A stretch of DNA of 64,000 nucleotides from NCBI RefSeq assembly GCF_000469505.1, contig NZ_KI272836.1, positions 22,019 through 86,018 on the forward strand, in the 5' to 3' direction. The DNA is from Leptotrichia sp. oral taxon 215 str. W9775. GTDB lineage: Bacteria > Fusobacteriota > Fusobacteriia > Fusobacteriales > Leptotrichiaceae. This document shows, piece after piece, positions 26,436 through 35,889 of the stretch (positions are counted from its first letter, which is position 1; each line of letters opens with the position of its first letter). The position numbers and the translations under genes were made by a program. The notes beneath the pieces are model-generated. The model did not search any database. It saw only the letters and a program-made list of their open reading frames with translations, and had not been told where the DNA came from.

Positions 26436-26658
26436 TAAATTAACCTCCGGATTTTATTTCAAATTCTATTGTCCTTCAACTTTTATTTATTTTTTAATTA
26501 TATCATAAAAATCGTTTTTTTTTTAGAAAAAAATTATTTTCTCCTTTTTTTAACGTTTTATGCACTTAATTTCTCTTGAAAGCACTATAACTTCTCATAA
26601 AAAAAGACTACATAACTTTCGTCATCTAATCTTTTTTCAATTTAAAATATTCAAGCTT

Positions 26659-26940
26659 CTATTTTTTTACAAGAGTCACATTAACTTCCGAATCCTCAAG
26701 AGCAGTTCCTTTTATGAAATTCACTCCATCAAAATTCAGTATATCTCCTGGTACAAGAACATGTTTTTCAGTATCATTAAGATACATTTCCATTTTTCCC
26801 TTTAAAACTGAAAATATAATTTCTTCATTTTCATGATTATGTGAAGGAATAGCTTCACCTGATTTCAATACCTTTTTTACAACTTTAAAATTATTTCCGC
26901 TGAAAAGCATTCCACCTTCATTTTTTACTGTACCAAACAT
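26659..26940 (-). CDS. Small cupin-domain protein
   Basis: This 93-residue single cupin has the first metal motif SHNHENEEIIFSVLKG (residues 33-48) and the second PGDILNF. It is probably a metal-binding isomerase-like or sensor protein of unknown substrate. It stands alone. Region 26436-26658 downstream holds only A/T-rich sequence with a weak AAAAAAGA/TCTTTTTT repeat. Confidence 0.8.
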   Translation of the reverse strand: MFGTVKNEGGMLFSGNNFKVVKKVLKSGEAIPSHNHENEEIIFSVLKGKMEMYLNDTEKHVLVPGDILNFDGVNFIKGTALEDSEVNVTLVKK

Positions 26941-27085
26941 CTATATCATCTCCTGTTATTTATTATTTATATTTTAGTTTATTATACAGTATTTCAGGAA
27001 AAAAATTTGTAATCTATGTTACATATTTTCTATTTGCATATTTTCTTTTATACTATTTTATAAATCTTCTCACTTCTATAATCCA

Positions 27086-27904
27086 CTACTCTTCATCAAT
27101 TTCTATACCGTATACTTCCATAAGCTTTTTGGCTACACCGTTTCTCGAATTACTTGTTACAATTTCCAGATCAGGCAGAGCCTCCTTTAAAGTATAGTGG
27201 GCATTTTTCATAATACATCCTTTTTTAGCTTCCTTCAGCATTTCATAGTCATTAAATCCGTCTCCAAATGCAATGACATCATCTAAAGTAAATCCTTCCA
27301 TATCGCAAAGTTTTTTTACGGCTATTGCTTTATTTACATTCATATCAAATATTTCAAGGCACTCAGGATGTGTAAATGCAACGTTTACCTTTCCTTCTGT
27401 TTTTTCAAGTATAATTTTTTCAAGCTTCAGAAGTTCTTTTCTTGGGCCTATATAGTAAATTTTTGTTATATTTTTTTTTCTCAGTTCCTCAATAGGTCTT
27501 ATTTCAGATGTGAAATGTGGCTCTTCCTTAAACGGATTAACCTTTCTTTCCTCTGTTGTCAGAAACCATCTGTTGTCACTGTATACATTTATATGTATTA
27601 AATCTGATACTGCCATATAATCTATATCAAGAACTATATTTTTTGATTCTTCATCTAAATCATCCCTATATATTTCATTTCCGTCAACATCGTTTATAAC
27701 TCCTCCATTTGCTGAAATGAGAGGTATTTTTATACCTATCGACTCCATAATTCTTTTTGCATCAGGATATGCCCTCCCTGTAGCAATATAAAATTTTATT
27801 CCTCTATTATGTAATTCCCTTATAACTTTTTTTGATAATTCAGACACTTCCTGATCTGAGTTAAGTAGAGTACCATCAAGATCACTTACTACAACTTTAT
27901 ACAT
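27086..27904 (-). CDS. Cof-type HAD-IIB phosphatase
   Basis: The 272-residue protein has HAD motif I SDLDGTLLN (residues 7-15), motif II ATGR (41-44), a C2B cap, motif III Lys, and motif IV GDGFNDYEML. Cof-like members dephosphorylate sugar phosphates, pyridoxal phosphate or flavin precursors. The substrate cannot be assigned. It is divergent from the outer-membrane protein gene; the 300-base gap is described separately. Confidence 0.9.
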   Translation of the reverse strand: MYKVVVSDLDGTLLNSDQEVSELSKKVIRELHNRGIKFYIATGRAYPDAKRIMESIGIKIPLISANGGVINDVDGNEIYRDDLDEESKNIVLDIDYMAVSDLIHINVYSDNRWFLTTEERKVNPFKEEPHFTSEIRPIEELRKKNITKIYYIGPRKELLKLEKIILEKTEGKVNVAFTHPECLEIFDMNVNKAIAVKKLCDMEGFTLDDVIAFGDGFNDYEMLKEAKKGCIMKNAHYTLKEALPDLEIVTSNSRNGVAKKLMEVYGIEIDEE

Positions 27905-28093
27905 TTCTTTATTATATGTGGCTCATCTCCTTTAAAACATTTTTCTTTTTTGAGATGTTCCCATACATCCTCCTTCCTATCTAATATTTACTACCTATTT
28001 TATGTATATTATCTTAAATATTTTCAACAAAGTCAATACTAAACTTTTTCTTATTTTTCTTAAGTTTAACAAAGTAAACGTAAACATAATTCC

Positions 28094-28164
28094 AAATGAC
28101 TTATAAGTCATTTAGTGTAAAATCTAGTTATATTTGAAATAGAAGTTAATTTCATATTTCAAAT
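28094..28164. promoter_or_regulatory. Two inverted repeats upstream of the outer-membrane protein gene
   Basis: In the 27905-28209 spacer a perfect 20-bp palindrome lies at 28094-28113 (AAATGACTTA and its complement). A second inverted repeat pairs ATTTGAAAT (28132-28140) with ATTTCAAAT (28156-28164). Both are within 120 bases of the start codon at 28210. They could be operators or leader structure; the rest of the spacer shows nothing. Confidence 0.45.
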
Positions 28165-28209
28165 AAATTTAAAAAAGGAAGTTACACTTAAAAGGATAGG
28201 TGAGTTATT

Positions 28210-28743
28210 ATGAAAAAAACATTATTAGGATTATTTTTAGTATTAGGAGCGGCTTCATTCTCTAACAATAAAATAGAAGTAAAAGGAGCTTACGATTTAG
28301 GAGGAAAATATCATTTTGAAAAATCTTCTGCCAAAGGTAAGGCAAATGCGATGGAAGCTGGAGCTGAATACAGATATGAAGTTACTCCAGGATTGGAACT
28401 TGGTGGAGGAGTAGCGTATCAGGCACATAAAGATTTAAAAGAGTATAAAGCAGATATGTATGATTCTGTACCAGTTTATGCAACTGCAAAATATACTTTT
28501 GATACATCAGCTCCTGTAAAACCTTATGTAAAAGGAGATCTTGGATACTCAATCAATACTGATAAAGCAAAAGACGGAGTATACTATGGTGTAGGTGCAG
28601 GACTTAACATAAGCGACAACTTTAACGTTGATGTAATGTATAAAGAAAACAAAGGTAAATATGAAGTAGGAACAACAGATTATAAAGCAGACTACAGAAG
28701 AGTTGGTCTTGGTGTAGGTTATAATTTCAACTTAGGTAAATAA
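28210..28743 (+). CDS. Small outer-membrane beta-barrel protein
   Basis: The 177-residue protein has a signal peptide (MKKTLLGLFLVLGAASFS) followed by about eight alternating hydrophobic strands. It ends in VGLGVGYNFNLGK, the pattern of small OmpA/OmpX-type barrels. It probably folds in the outer membrane. There is no peptidoglycan-binding domain. It is monocistronic, with regulatory-looking repeats upstream and a terminator downstream. Confidence 0.8.
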   Translation: MKKTLLGLFLVLGAASFSNNKIEVKGAYDLGGKYHFEKSSAKGKANAMEAGAEYRYEVTPGLELGGGVAYQAHKDLKEYKADMYDSVPVYATAKYTFDTSAPVKPYVKGDLGYSINTDKAKDGVYYGVGAGLNISDNFNVDVMYKENKGKYEVGTTDYKADYRRVGLGVGYNFNLGK

Positions 28744-28817
28744 TATAAGGAATATATTTTAAATTTTGATTTTGATTTTAGCGACCAACTAATTCTAATA
28801 GTTTATAATTTTTTTGA

Positions 28818-28846
28818 AGGAATGTCTTTATGGCATTCCTATTTTA
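28818..28846 (+). terminator. Terminator of outer-membrane protein gene
   Basis: AGGAATG (28818-28824) and CATTCCT (28834-28840) form a 7-bp stem with a 9-base loop, followed by ATTTT. It is 75 bases past the stop codon. Confidence 0.8.
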
Positions 28847-28903
28847 AATATATACCACATTTATTCTAGTATTTATAATACATATTTTATTTTAATTTTT
28901 AAA

Positions 28904-28978
28904 TGTGCTATAATTGGTATCACGATAATTCTTGTAAATGAAAATATATTCAATTTCTATCATTTTACTCAGAATTAT
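28904..28978 (+). promoter_or_regulatory. livJ promoter element and leader hairpin
   Basis: An extended -10 TGTGCTATAAT (28904-28914) precedes the gene by about 110 bases. Just after the expected start site, ATAATTCT-t-GTAAATGA (28925-28941) pairs with TCATTTTAC-tc-AGAATTAT (28960-28978), giving a stem of about 16 pairs with small bulges and an 18-base loop. No T-run follows, so it is a stability or regulatory hairpin and not a terminator. Confidence 0.5.
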
Positions 28979-29026
28979 AAAATCTCATTATAAAAATTTT
29001 TATTTAATAAAGGAAAGGATGAAAAG

Positions 29027-30148
29027 ATGAAAAAAATTCTATTATGTGTCGCAATGCTGGCTATGTTTGTTGTCAGTTGTGGTGGCGGAAAAAGTGCTAA
29101 AGAAAAGGATGTTATAAAGGTTGGGGTTATTGGACCATTAACTGGAAACCTTGCTCAATACGGAACAAGTTCCATCAACGGATTCAAACTTAAAGTTAAG
29201 GAAATAAACGAAGCCGGAGGAATTAATGGTAAAAAGATTGAAGTTGTAGAAGCAGACAGTAAAGGGGATGTACAGGAAGCAATTAACGCTTTTAAAAAGA
29301 TGGTATCTCAGGATAAAATTGATATTTTCGTAGGAGAAGTTACATCAGGACCATCTCTTGCAATTGCACCATTAGCTCAACAGGCTAAAATACCTATGAT
29401 TACTTCAACTAGTACTGCATTTGATGTTACAAAGGATAAGGATTTCGTATTCAGAACAACATTTACAGATCCTTACCAAGGAGTAGTTGCCGCAAAATAT
29501 GCAAAATCTAAAAACTTTAAAAACGTTACAATTTTAACTAATACAGGTAGTGATTATTCTGTTGGATTGGCAAATGCCTTCAAAGAACAGGCCGCTAAAG
29601 AAGGAATTCAAGTTAAGGAAGAACAGTATACTGCTGATGATAAAGACTTCAGAGCTCTTCTTACTAAAATAAAAGGTTCTAACCCTGAAGTAATTTTTGT
29701 ACCTGATTATTACAACACTATCGGATTAATTTTAACACAAGCTAAAGAATTAGGAATAAATGCTCAATTCTTAGGTGGAGACGGATGGGACGGAATCCAG
29801 CAGGACTTTGGACAAGTTGCAAATGGTGCTCTTTTTGCCAGCCAGTTTGCTCCGGATGATCCTTCTGAAACTGTTCAGAAATTCATAGCCGCTTATAAAA
29901 AAGAATACAAAATAGATCCTATAATTTTTGCAGCTTTAGGATATGATACAGGAACTATTTTAGAAACAGCACTGAAAAGTGTTTCTGACTTATCTTCAAA
30001 AGAAGCTATAAGAGATGCTATTAAAAACTTCAGTGGTGAAAATCTTGTTACAGGTTCATTGAAATTTGACCAAAATAGAAACCCTGAAAAGAAAGTTACT
30101 TTCATTGAAGTAAAAGATGGAAAACTTACATTAAAAGAAAAATTCTAG
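29027..30148 (+). CDS. livJ: Branched-chain amino-acid ABC transporter, substrate-binding lipoprotein
   Basis: The 373-residue protein has a lipoprotein signal (lipobox VVSC, Cys at about residue 18). The periplasmic-binding type I fold follows (GVIGPLTGNLAQYG, NEAGGINGKKIEVV, PMITSTSTA). It captures Leu/Ile/Val or related amino acids outside the inner membrane. GGAAAGGATG precedes the ATG. It heads the livJHMGF operon; a hairpin after it probably lowers downstream transcription. Confidence 0.93.
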   Translation: MKKILLCVAMLAMFVVSCGGGKSAKEKDVIKVGVIGPLTGNLAQYGTSSINGFKLKVKEINEAGGINGKKIEVVEADSKGDVQEAINAFKKMVSQDKIDIFVGEVTSGPSLAIAPLAQQAKIPMITSTSTAFDVTKDKDFVFRTTFTDPYQGVVAAKYAKSKNFKNVTILTNTGSDYSVGLANAFKEQAAKEGIQVKEEQYTADDKDFRALLTKIKGSNPEVIFVPDYYNTIGLILTQAKELGINAQFLGGDGWDGIQQDFGQVANGALFASQFAPDDPSETVQKFIAAYKKEYKIDPIIFAALGYDTGTILETALKSVSDLSSKEAIRDAIKNFSGENLVTGSLKFDQNRNPEKKVTFIEVKDGKLTLKEKF

Positions 30149-30170
30149 AAAATAAATCATTTCAAATTAC

Positions 30171-30220
30171 AGCTGTTAGGGGAAATATTCTTCTAGCAGC
30201 TTTTGAACTTTTTTATCTTT
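30171..30220 (+). terminator. Attenuating hairpin between livJ and livH
   Basis: AGCTGTTAG (30171-30179) and CTAGCAGCT (30193-30201) form a 9-bp stem with one G-U pair, followed by a T-rich tail. Placed after the binding-protein gene, it would give more LivJ than permease, as is usual. Confidence 0.7.
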
Positions 30221-30278
30221 TTAAAAATAAATTAGAATTTAAACATATAAATATAAAGTGATATGAGGAGTTTTAAAT

Positions 30279-31175
30279 ATGTTAAAGAGTTTTATAGAAC
30301 AGACGATTAACGGACTTCAGACTGGTAGTATATACGCCCTTATAGCATTGGGATATACAATGGTCTATGGTATCGTTAAACTTATAAATTTTGCCCACGG
30401 TGATATACTGATGGTTGGAGCTTATGCCACACTTATAGCTGTATCACATGGAATGCCTCTAATTGTTGCTATTGTTTTATCAATGATTTTATGTGCATTT
30501 TTGGGAGTAGTAATTGATTTTCTGGCTTACAGGCCTATTAGAAAAGCACCTAAGATTTCAGCATTGATAACTGCTATTGGGATGAGCTTCCTTCTGGAAA
30601 GTCTGGCACTTATAATATTCGGTGCAAACCCAAGAGTTATTGATCAGAAGTATATACCTGCTTTTCTGTCAAATAATAATAAAATCAGTATAGGATTTTT
30701 AAGTATAAGTATGCTTACAATATTTGTAATAGTTGTTACTTTAATATGCATGATAGCATTAAATCTGTTTATTAAAAATACAAAGCTTGGAAAAGCTACA
30801 AGGGCAGTATCTCAGGATACAGGTGCCGCTCAGCTTATGGGTATAAATGTAAATAAAACAATTGCCATCACTTTTGCAATAGGTTCAGGACTTGGAGCTT
30901 TAGGTGGAGCTTTATATGCCATCGTTTATCCTCAGATTGAACCTTACATGGGAATGCTTCCAGGACTTAAGGCATTTATAGCTGCAGTATTTGGAGGAAT
31001 AGGAAGTATCCCTGGTGCAATGGTTGGTGGATACGTGTTAGGTCTGCTTGAAGCATATGTAAAAGGATCTTCCCTTACAACATGGGCAAACCCAATTGTT
31101 TTCGGTGTATTGATTTTAATATTAATTTTCAGACCAAATGGATTATTTGGAAAAAATGTTAAAGAAAAAGTGTAA
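30279..31175 (+). CDS. livH: Branched-chain amino-acid ABC transporter permease LivH
   Basis: The 298-residue integral membrane protein with about eight helices begins FIEQTINGLQTGSIYALIALGYTMVYGIVKLINFAHGD in substance, the LivH signature. It has the coupling-helix region AVSQDTGAAQLMGIN. It forms the inner-membrane channel with LivM. It lies 18 bp upstream of livM. Confidence 0.95.
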   Translation: MLKSFIEQTINGLQTGSIYALIALGYTMVYGIVKLINFAHGDILMVGAYATLIAVSHGMPLIVAIVLSMILCAFLGVVIDFLAYRPIRKAPKISALITAIGMSFLLESLALIIFGANPRVIDQKYIPAFLSNNNKISIGFLSISMLTIFVIVVTLICMIALNLFIKNTKLGKATRAVSQDTGAAQLMGINVNKTIAITFAIGSGLGALGGALYAIVYPQIEPYMGMLPGLKAFIAAVFGGIGSIPGAMVGGYVLGLLEAYVKGSSLTTWANPIVFGVLILILIFRPNGLFGKNVKEKV

Positions 31176-31193
31176 GGAGGGAAAGGAGGAAAT

Positions 31194-32273
31194 ATGGAAA
31201 ATAACGCTAATAGCAGTAATCAGACTGTAAAAACAGAAAATACTGAATATAAATGGCAGAAACTAAATTATTTTAATAAATTCAAAATTAAAAATTACAT
31301 ACTTACTTTTGTGTCAATAATTGCTCTATATATTGTATTAAGCCTGACATTTGATCCTACCGATCTTTTCAGCTACACAAGTGGAATTTATGTAAACATA
31401 CTAATTTATATATTATTTGCAGTGAGTCTTAATATAACTGTTGGACTTATGGGACAGCTGAATCTGGGACAGGCTGGATTTATAGCAATTGGAGGATATT
31501 CAGCCGCATATATTTCAAAAATATTAGTAAACTATAATCTTCCGCCAGTAGTACAGTTAGTTCTTGTATCTTTATTTGGTGGAGTAGTTGCAGCTTTATT
31601 CGGATTCTTAGTTGGTGCAAGTACACTGAGATTAAGAGGGGACTATCTTGCAATTATAACTCTGGCATTTGGAGAAATTGTAAAATATATTGTACAAAAC
31701 CTTGATTTCTTAGGTGGAGCTACTGGACTGAATAACATTCCTAGAATTATAGATTTCTCAAATTCTTATTTCATAGTAGTTATTTCAATTATTATAATTG
31801 CAATGGCAATGACTTCAAGAAAAGGAAAAGAAATACTCTCAATTAGGGAAAATGAAATTGCGGCTGAAAATATCGGAATGAGATTAAATAGAATAAAACT
31901 TTATGGATTTGCATTTTCAGCATTTTTTGCAGGAGTTGGAGGTTCGTTATTTGCACATAATGTTGGTATTTTAAAACCTGATAAATTTGGATTCCTGTTC
32001 TCAATAGAAATTTTAGTTATGGTGGTTCTTGGAGGACTTGGAAGTATTACAGGAGCAATACTTGCAGCTATACTTCTAACTTCATTAAATGAAGTTTTAA
32101 GAGATGTTTCACAGTTTAGATATTTAGTTTATGCAATTATTCTAATTGCCCTGATGATTTTCAGACCTACAGGAATTTTTGGTACAAAGGAATTTACTTT
32201 TGCAGGAACTAAACGTCGGCTGAACCGGATACGGAATTACAGAAACAACAAGACTGAAAGCAAAAAAAGCTAA
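31194..32273 (+). CDS. livM: Branched-chain amino-acid ABC transporter permease LivM
   Basis: The 359-residue protein has an N-terminal hydrophilic stretch of about 40 residues (Asn/Thr/Lys-rich) before the first helix. LivM motifs follow: [24 protein letters not shown], the coupling region [14 protein letters not shown], and [23 protein letters not shown] precedes the ATG. It pairs with LivH. Confidence 0.95.
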   Translation: MENNANSSNQTVKTENTEYKWQKLNYFNKFKIKNYILTFVSIIALYIVLSLTFDPTDLFSYTSGIYVNILIYILFAVSLNITVGLMGQLNLGQAGFIAIGGYSAAYISKILVNYNLPPVVQLVLVSLFGGVVAALFGFLVGASTLRLRGDYLAIITLAFGEIVKYIVQNLDFLGGATGLNNIPRIIDFSNSYFIVVISIIIIAMAMTSRKGKEILSIRENEIAAENIGMRLNRIKLYGFAFSAFFAGVGGSLFAHNVGILKPDKFGFLFSIEILVMVVLGGLGSITGAILAAILLTSLNEVLRDVSQFRYLVYAIILIALMIFRPTGIFGTKEFTFAGTKRRLNRIRNYRNNKTESKKS

Positions 32274-32308
32274 AGTAAAATATAAATGAAGGAAAATAGG
32301 AGATTGAT

Positions 32309-33067
32309 ATGTCATTATTAAAAACGACAAATTTAGGAATATCTTTTGGCGGACTTCGAGCCGTTGATGATGTAAATATGGAAATTAAAGATGGCGAACT
32401 TATTGGTCTTATTGGACCAAACGGTGCCGGTAAAACAACAATCTTTAACTTATTGACAGGGGTTTATAAACCTACAGATGGAGATATTTCCCTAAACGGT
32501 ATTAGTATAAATAAAAAAAATACTCCTCAAATAGTGGCTTTAGGAGTTGCCAGAACATTTCAGAATATAAGGCTGTTTAAAAATTTATCTGTACTTGATA
32601 ATGTAAAAATGGCATTAAATAGCAGCATGAAGTACAATACTTTTGAAGCAATTTTCAGACTTCCAAGATTCTGGAAGGAAGAAAAGGAAATTACAGACAA
32701 AGCATTAGATTTACTGGATATTTTTGATATGGCTGAAATGGCTAATGTTATATCGGGAAATCTATCTTACGGACAGCAGAGAAAACTTGAAATAGCAAGA
32801 GCACTTGCTACAAATCCTAAACTGCTTCTACTTGATGAGCCTGCGGCCGGAATGAACCCAAATGAAACAAAGGAACTTATGAATACAATAAGTTTTATAA
32901 GAAATAAATTTAACATAGCAATTCTTTTAATCGAGCACGATATGGATCTGGTTATGGGAATATGCGAAAGATTGTATGTACTGAATTTTGGAAAGGTTAT
33001 CGCTTCAGGACTTCCTGATGAAATTCAGAATAACAAGGAAGTTATAGCCGCTTACCTTGGAGAATAA
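32309..33067 (+). CDS. livG: Branched-chain amino-acid ABC transporter ATPase LivG
   Basis: The 252-residue ABC ATPase has Walker [10 protein letters not shown] (residues 37-45), signature [15 protein letters not shown], Walker [16 protein letters not shown], and the LivG-type H-loop IEHDMDLVM. It powers transport with LivF. It begins 35 bp after livM. Confidence 0.95.
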   Translation: MSLLKTTNLGISFGGLRAVDDVNMEIKDGELIGLIGPNGAGKTTIFNLLTGVYKPTDGDISLNGISINKKNTPQIVALGVARTFQNIRLFKNLSVLDNVKMALNSSMKYNTFEAIFRLPRFWKEEKEITDKALDLLDIFDMAEMANVISGNLSYGQQRKLEIARALATNPKLLLLDEPAAGMNPNETKELMNTISFIRNKFNIAILLIEHDMDLVMGICERLYVLNFGKVIASGLPDEIQNNKEVIAAYLGE

Positions 33068-33093
33068 AAAATTAAATAAAAAAGGAGAATTTT

Positions 33094-33807
33094 GTGGATA
33101 TTTTAAATGTAAATGATTTAAATGTTTACTATGGTGGAATTCATGCCATAAAAAATATTTCATTTAATATAAAAAAAGGGGAAATAGTTTCCCTTATCGG
33201 TGCAAATGGTGCCGGAAAAACATCTACATTACATGCTATTTCCGGTCTTGTGCCTATAAAATCAGGAGAAATTTCTCTAAATGGAGAAAATGTAACCAAT
33301 ATTGAAGCACACAAACTTGTCAGCCTTGGAATGGCTCACGTTCCTGAAGGACGTAGAATTTTTACTGAACTGACTGTCCTTGAAAATCTGGAAATGGGTG
33401 CCTATACAAGAAACGATACTGAACAGATAAAGGAAGATATTAATCATATGTTTACACTGTTTCCTAGACTTGCTGAACGTAAAAAACAGCTTGCTGGAAC
33501 AATGAGTGGAGGAGAACAGCAGATGCTTGCAATGGCGAGAGCTTTAATGTCAAGCCCTTCACTACTTCTGCTTGATGAACCTTCAATGGGACTTGCTCCA
33601 TTGCTTGTTCAGGAAATTTTCAATATTATTGAAAGAATTAATAAGGAAGAAAATGTAACTGTTCTTCTTGTTGAACAGAATGCAAATATGGCTTTATCAA
33701 TAGCAGATAGAGGATATGTCCTTGAAACAGGAAAAATAATTCTTGAAGGAACAGGAAAAGAACTTCTTTCCAACCCTGAAATTAAGAAAGCTTATTTAGG
33801 TGGATAA
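33094..33807 (+). CDS. livF: Branched-chain amino-acid ABC transporter ATPase LivF
   Basis: The 237-residue ABC ATPase has Walker A GANGAGKTS, HVPEGRRIFTELTV (LivF-specific), signature MSGGEQQMLAMARAL, and Walker B LLLLDEPSMGLAP. Translation starts at a GTG with AAGGAG upstream. It is the last gene of the liv operon. A large inverted repeat follows it. Confidence 0.95.
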   Translation: MDILNVNDLNVYYGGIHAIKNISFNIKKGEIVSLIGANGAGKTSTLHAISGLVPIKSGEISLNGENVTNIEAHKLVSLGMAHVPEGRRIFTELTVLENLEMGAYTRNDTEQIKEDINHMFTLFPRLAERKKQLAGTMSGGEQQMLAMARALMSSPSLLLLDEPSMGLAPLLVQEIFNIIERINKEENVTVLLVEQNANMALSIADRGYVLETGKIILEGTGKELLSNPEIKKAYLGG

Positions 33808-33815
33808 TATTTTTT

Positions 33816-34049
33816 AAAAAAAGGTTATCTCAAAAAAATTGAAATGTAAAGTGAAAAACTATATTTTTGAATTATTTAAAATTTTACAATGTAAAACAGG
33901 AAATGAATTTAGGAAAAGTCATCTGTCCGAGCCTTTAGGCAAGTTTTTGACTTTTCCTTAATGAATGACTGTTTTATATAAGTATAATTTTAGTAAATGA
34001 AGAAATATAGTTTTTTCTATTATATTTACATTTTGAGACAGCCTTTTTT
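33816..34049. repeat. 234-bp long imperfect inverted repeat (MITE-like or large terminator)
   Basis: Two arms of about 100 bases (33816-33921 and 33948-34049) are imperfect reverse complements. The outer ends are AAAAAAAGGTTATCTCAAAA and TTTTGAGACAGCCTTTTTT. The inner arms are perfect over 10 bp (GGAAAAGTCA/TGACTTTTCC) around a 26-base loop containing GCC-TTTA-GGC. Matching inner blocks include AAACTATATTT/AAATATAGTTT and AAAACAG/CTGTTTT. The ends resemble insertion-sequence termini, but no coding sequence is present. It fills the gap between the convergent livF and nucleotidase genes. Confidence 0.75.
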
Positions 34050-34069
34050 ATTTTGATATTTTTTATTCT

Positions 34070-35812
34070 CTACTTAACTTCGCTTTCTTTTATTGATCTT
34101 ACATTTAAAGTTCTTCCGTCTGAAGATATAGGTATTTTAATGCTTCCATCTTTCAGTTTTTCAGCAAGCTTTGATAATAAAGGATTTTTGAAGTTATATT
34201 TTATTACTTCCCAGTTATTATCAAGCTCAGGTGTTACTTTTCCACCTTTTTCTTCAGTAATATATTTTATAATCAGATCTCTCATTCTTCCGCCATCTTG
34301 TAATTCATCATAAGAATCATAATACTTATCAGCATCTGTTACCAGTTTCAAATTAGATAATGTACCAAATCTGTAGTTATTTACAGCTAATTTATATGTT
34401 GCCTTAGGATCAATAGGCTTTCCATTTATTGTAGGATTTATAATTCTTTGTCCTGCAGGTTTTGTAGGATCTACTTTATAGTTAACTCCGGCAAACATAT
34501 CAAAGTTGTATCCTCTTATGTTTTCATTAAAGCTTATTGTTAAATCTCCTGGCTGTAACTGATTATAGAAGCTGTAAGACCATTCCATATATTTAAGAAG
34601 ATTTTCTCCTGTAATATTTACACCTATTAAAGTATTTGTAAATTTATAGATAAATGCCACATCTTTTCTTTTAAAAGGACCTTTTACAAGGTTTGAATTA
34701 AAGTTAAACAATGCCGCTGCTGAGACATCTGCTTTTGCATAATGTTTCTGTACTGCATTTATAAGCTGTATTACTGGTGTTTCTTTTAATGTAGCTGTAG
34801 GCATTGAAGTTATTTTTGAATCTCCTGTCACAAAATCAGGTCTTTCAATAAATGTTTCTGTAACTTCTCCAACAACTTCATTTGCATATTCTTTTGATTT
34901 TTTATCTACATAAGCATATTTTTCAGCTATTTCCTTATCTTCAGGAACATCTTTAGTAGAAATATTTTCAGTTGTTACAGTTTTTTTCTTTGTTTCTGTA
35001 TTATAAGTTACAACTCCTTTTGCCACATAAACTCCGTAAGCTCCAGGTTCTATTGTTTTTACTCCGTTTACATCTGTATTATAGACAGCATGTTCATGAC
35101 CAGCAAAAATTATATCAAACTGAGGGAATTTTTTTGCTGCTTCCATTATTCCAACTCCACCTTTTTCATCTTCTCTTCCTAAGTGGAAAGACCCTATAAG
35201 AACATCATATTTCCCTTCAAGTTCTTTCAAAGTAGCTGACAATGCTTCTTCAGGACCTAAAAACTTAAGATCTTCAAAATGATCAGGAGTTGAAGCTTCC
35301 CATATAGGTATATGAGGTACAAGATATCCAACAATGGCAACTCTTACACCATCTATTTTTTTAATTACATATGGCTTTACAAAAGGTTTATTATTACTTT
35401 TCCTGATTACGTTTGATGCAAGGACAGTTCCTTTAAATCCTTTTATATTTCTTTCAAGGAAAGATTTTTCAAAATTAAATTCATGATTTCCCAATACAAA
35501 GACATCGTATTTCAAATCATTCAATGTTCTTATTAAAGGATGAACAGCTTCATCATTAAATAATTCAGCACTGTTATCCTGCAATAAATCTCCATTGTCT
35601 ATTACAATTACATTTTTATTTTCTTTTCTCTGCTGCTTAAGAATAGTGGCAACCCTTGTTAGCCCATTATTATCCTTTTGTTCACCTATTGCATAATCAT
35701 AGGAAAAAAGCCTTCCATGTATATCCGATGTTTCTAAAAATACTATTTTTACTTCCTTTCCAAATATTGCAAAAGCTAAAAGTAAAAATATACCCCATAA
35801 CCATTTTTTCAT
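34070..35812 (-). CDS. Periplasmic 5'-nucleotidase / 2',3'-cyclic phosphodiesterase family protein
   Basis: The 580-residue protein has a signal peptide (MKKWLWGIFLLLAFAIFG). The metallophosphatase domain shows SDIHGR, DNGDLLQ, LGNHEFNF, GSFHLGREDE and AGHEHAVYN, the full dinuclear metal set. A C-terminal 5'-nucleotidase substrate domain follows from about residue 340 (YKFTNTLIGVNITGENLLKYMEW). It releases nucleosides and phosphate from extracellular nucleotides. An alternative is a CpdB-like cyclic phosphodiesterase. Confidence 0.9.
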   Translation of the reverse strand: MKKWLWGIFLLLAFAIFGKEVKIVFLETSDIHGRLFSYDYAIGEQKDNNGLTRVATILKQQRKENKNVIVIDNGDLLQDNSAELFNDEAVHPLIRTLNDLKYDVFVLGNHEFNFEKSFLERNIKGFKGTVLASNVIRKSNNKPFVKPYVIKKIDGVRVAIVGYLVPHIPIWEASTPDHFEDLKFLGPEEALSATLKELEGKYDVLIGSFHLGREDEKGGVGIMEAAKKFPQFDIIFAGHEHAVYNTDVNGVKTIEPGAYGVYVAKGVVTYNTETKKKTVTTENISTKDVPEDKEIAEKYAYVDKKSKEYANEVVGEVTETFIERPDFVTGDSKITSMPTATLKETPVIQLINAVQKHYAKADVSAAALFNFNSNLVKGPFKRKDVAFIYKFTNTLIGVNITGENLLKYMEWSYSFYNQLQPGDLTISFNENIRGYNFDMFAGVNYKVDPTKPAGQRIINPTINGKPIDPKATYKLAVNNYRFGTLSNLKLVTDADKYYDSYDELQDGGRMRDLIIKYITEEKGGKVTPELDNNWEVIKYNFKNPLLSKLAEKLKDGSIKIPISSDGRTLNVRSIKESEVK

Positions 35813-35889
35813 CTCTAATCACTTCCTTCTCTATATTAAATTTTATTGTTACTAAATATTTTTTAGTTCACTGGATAAACAAATTAATC

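Noticed and set aside
33816..34049. The large inverted repeat as an invertible promoter.
   Set aside because: The arms are imperfect, there is no recombinase gene nearby and no outward promoter inside.
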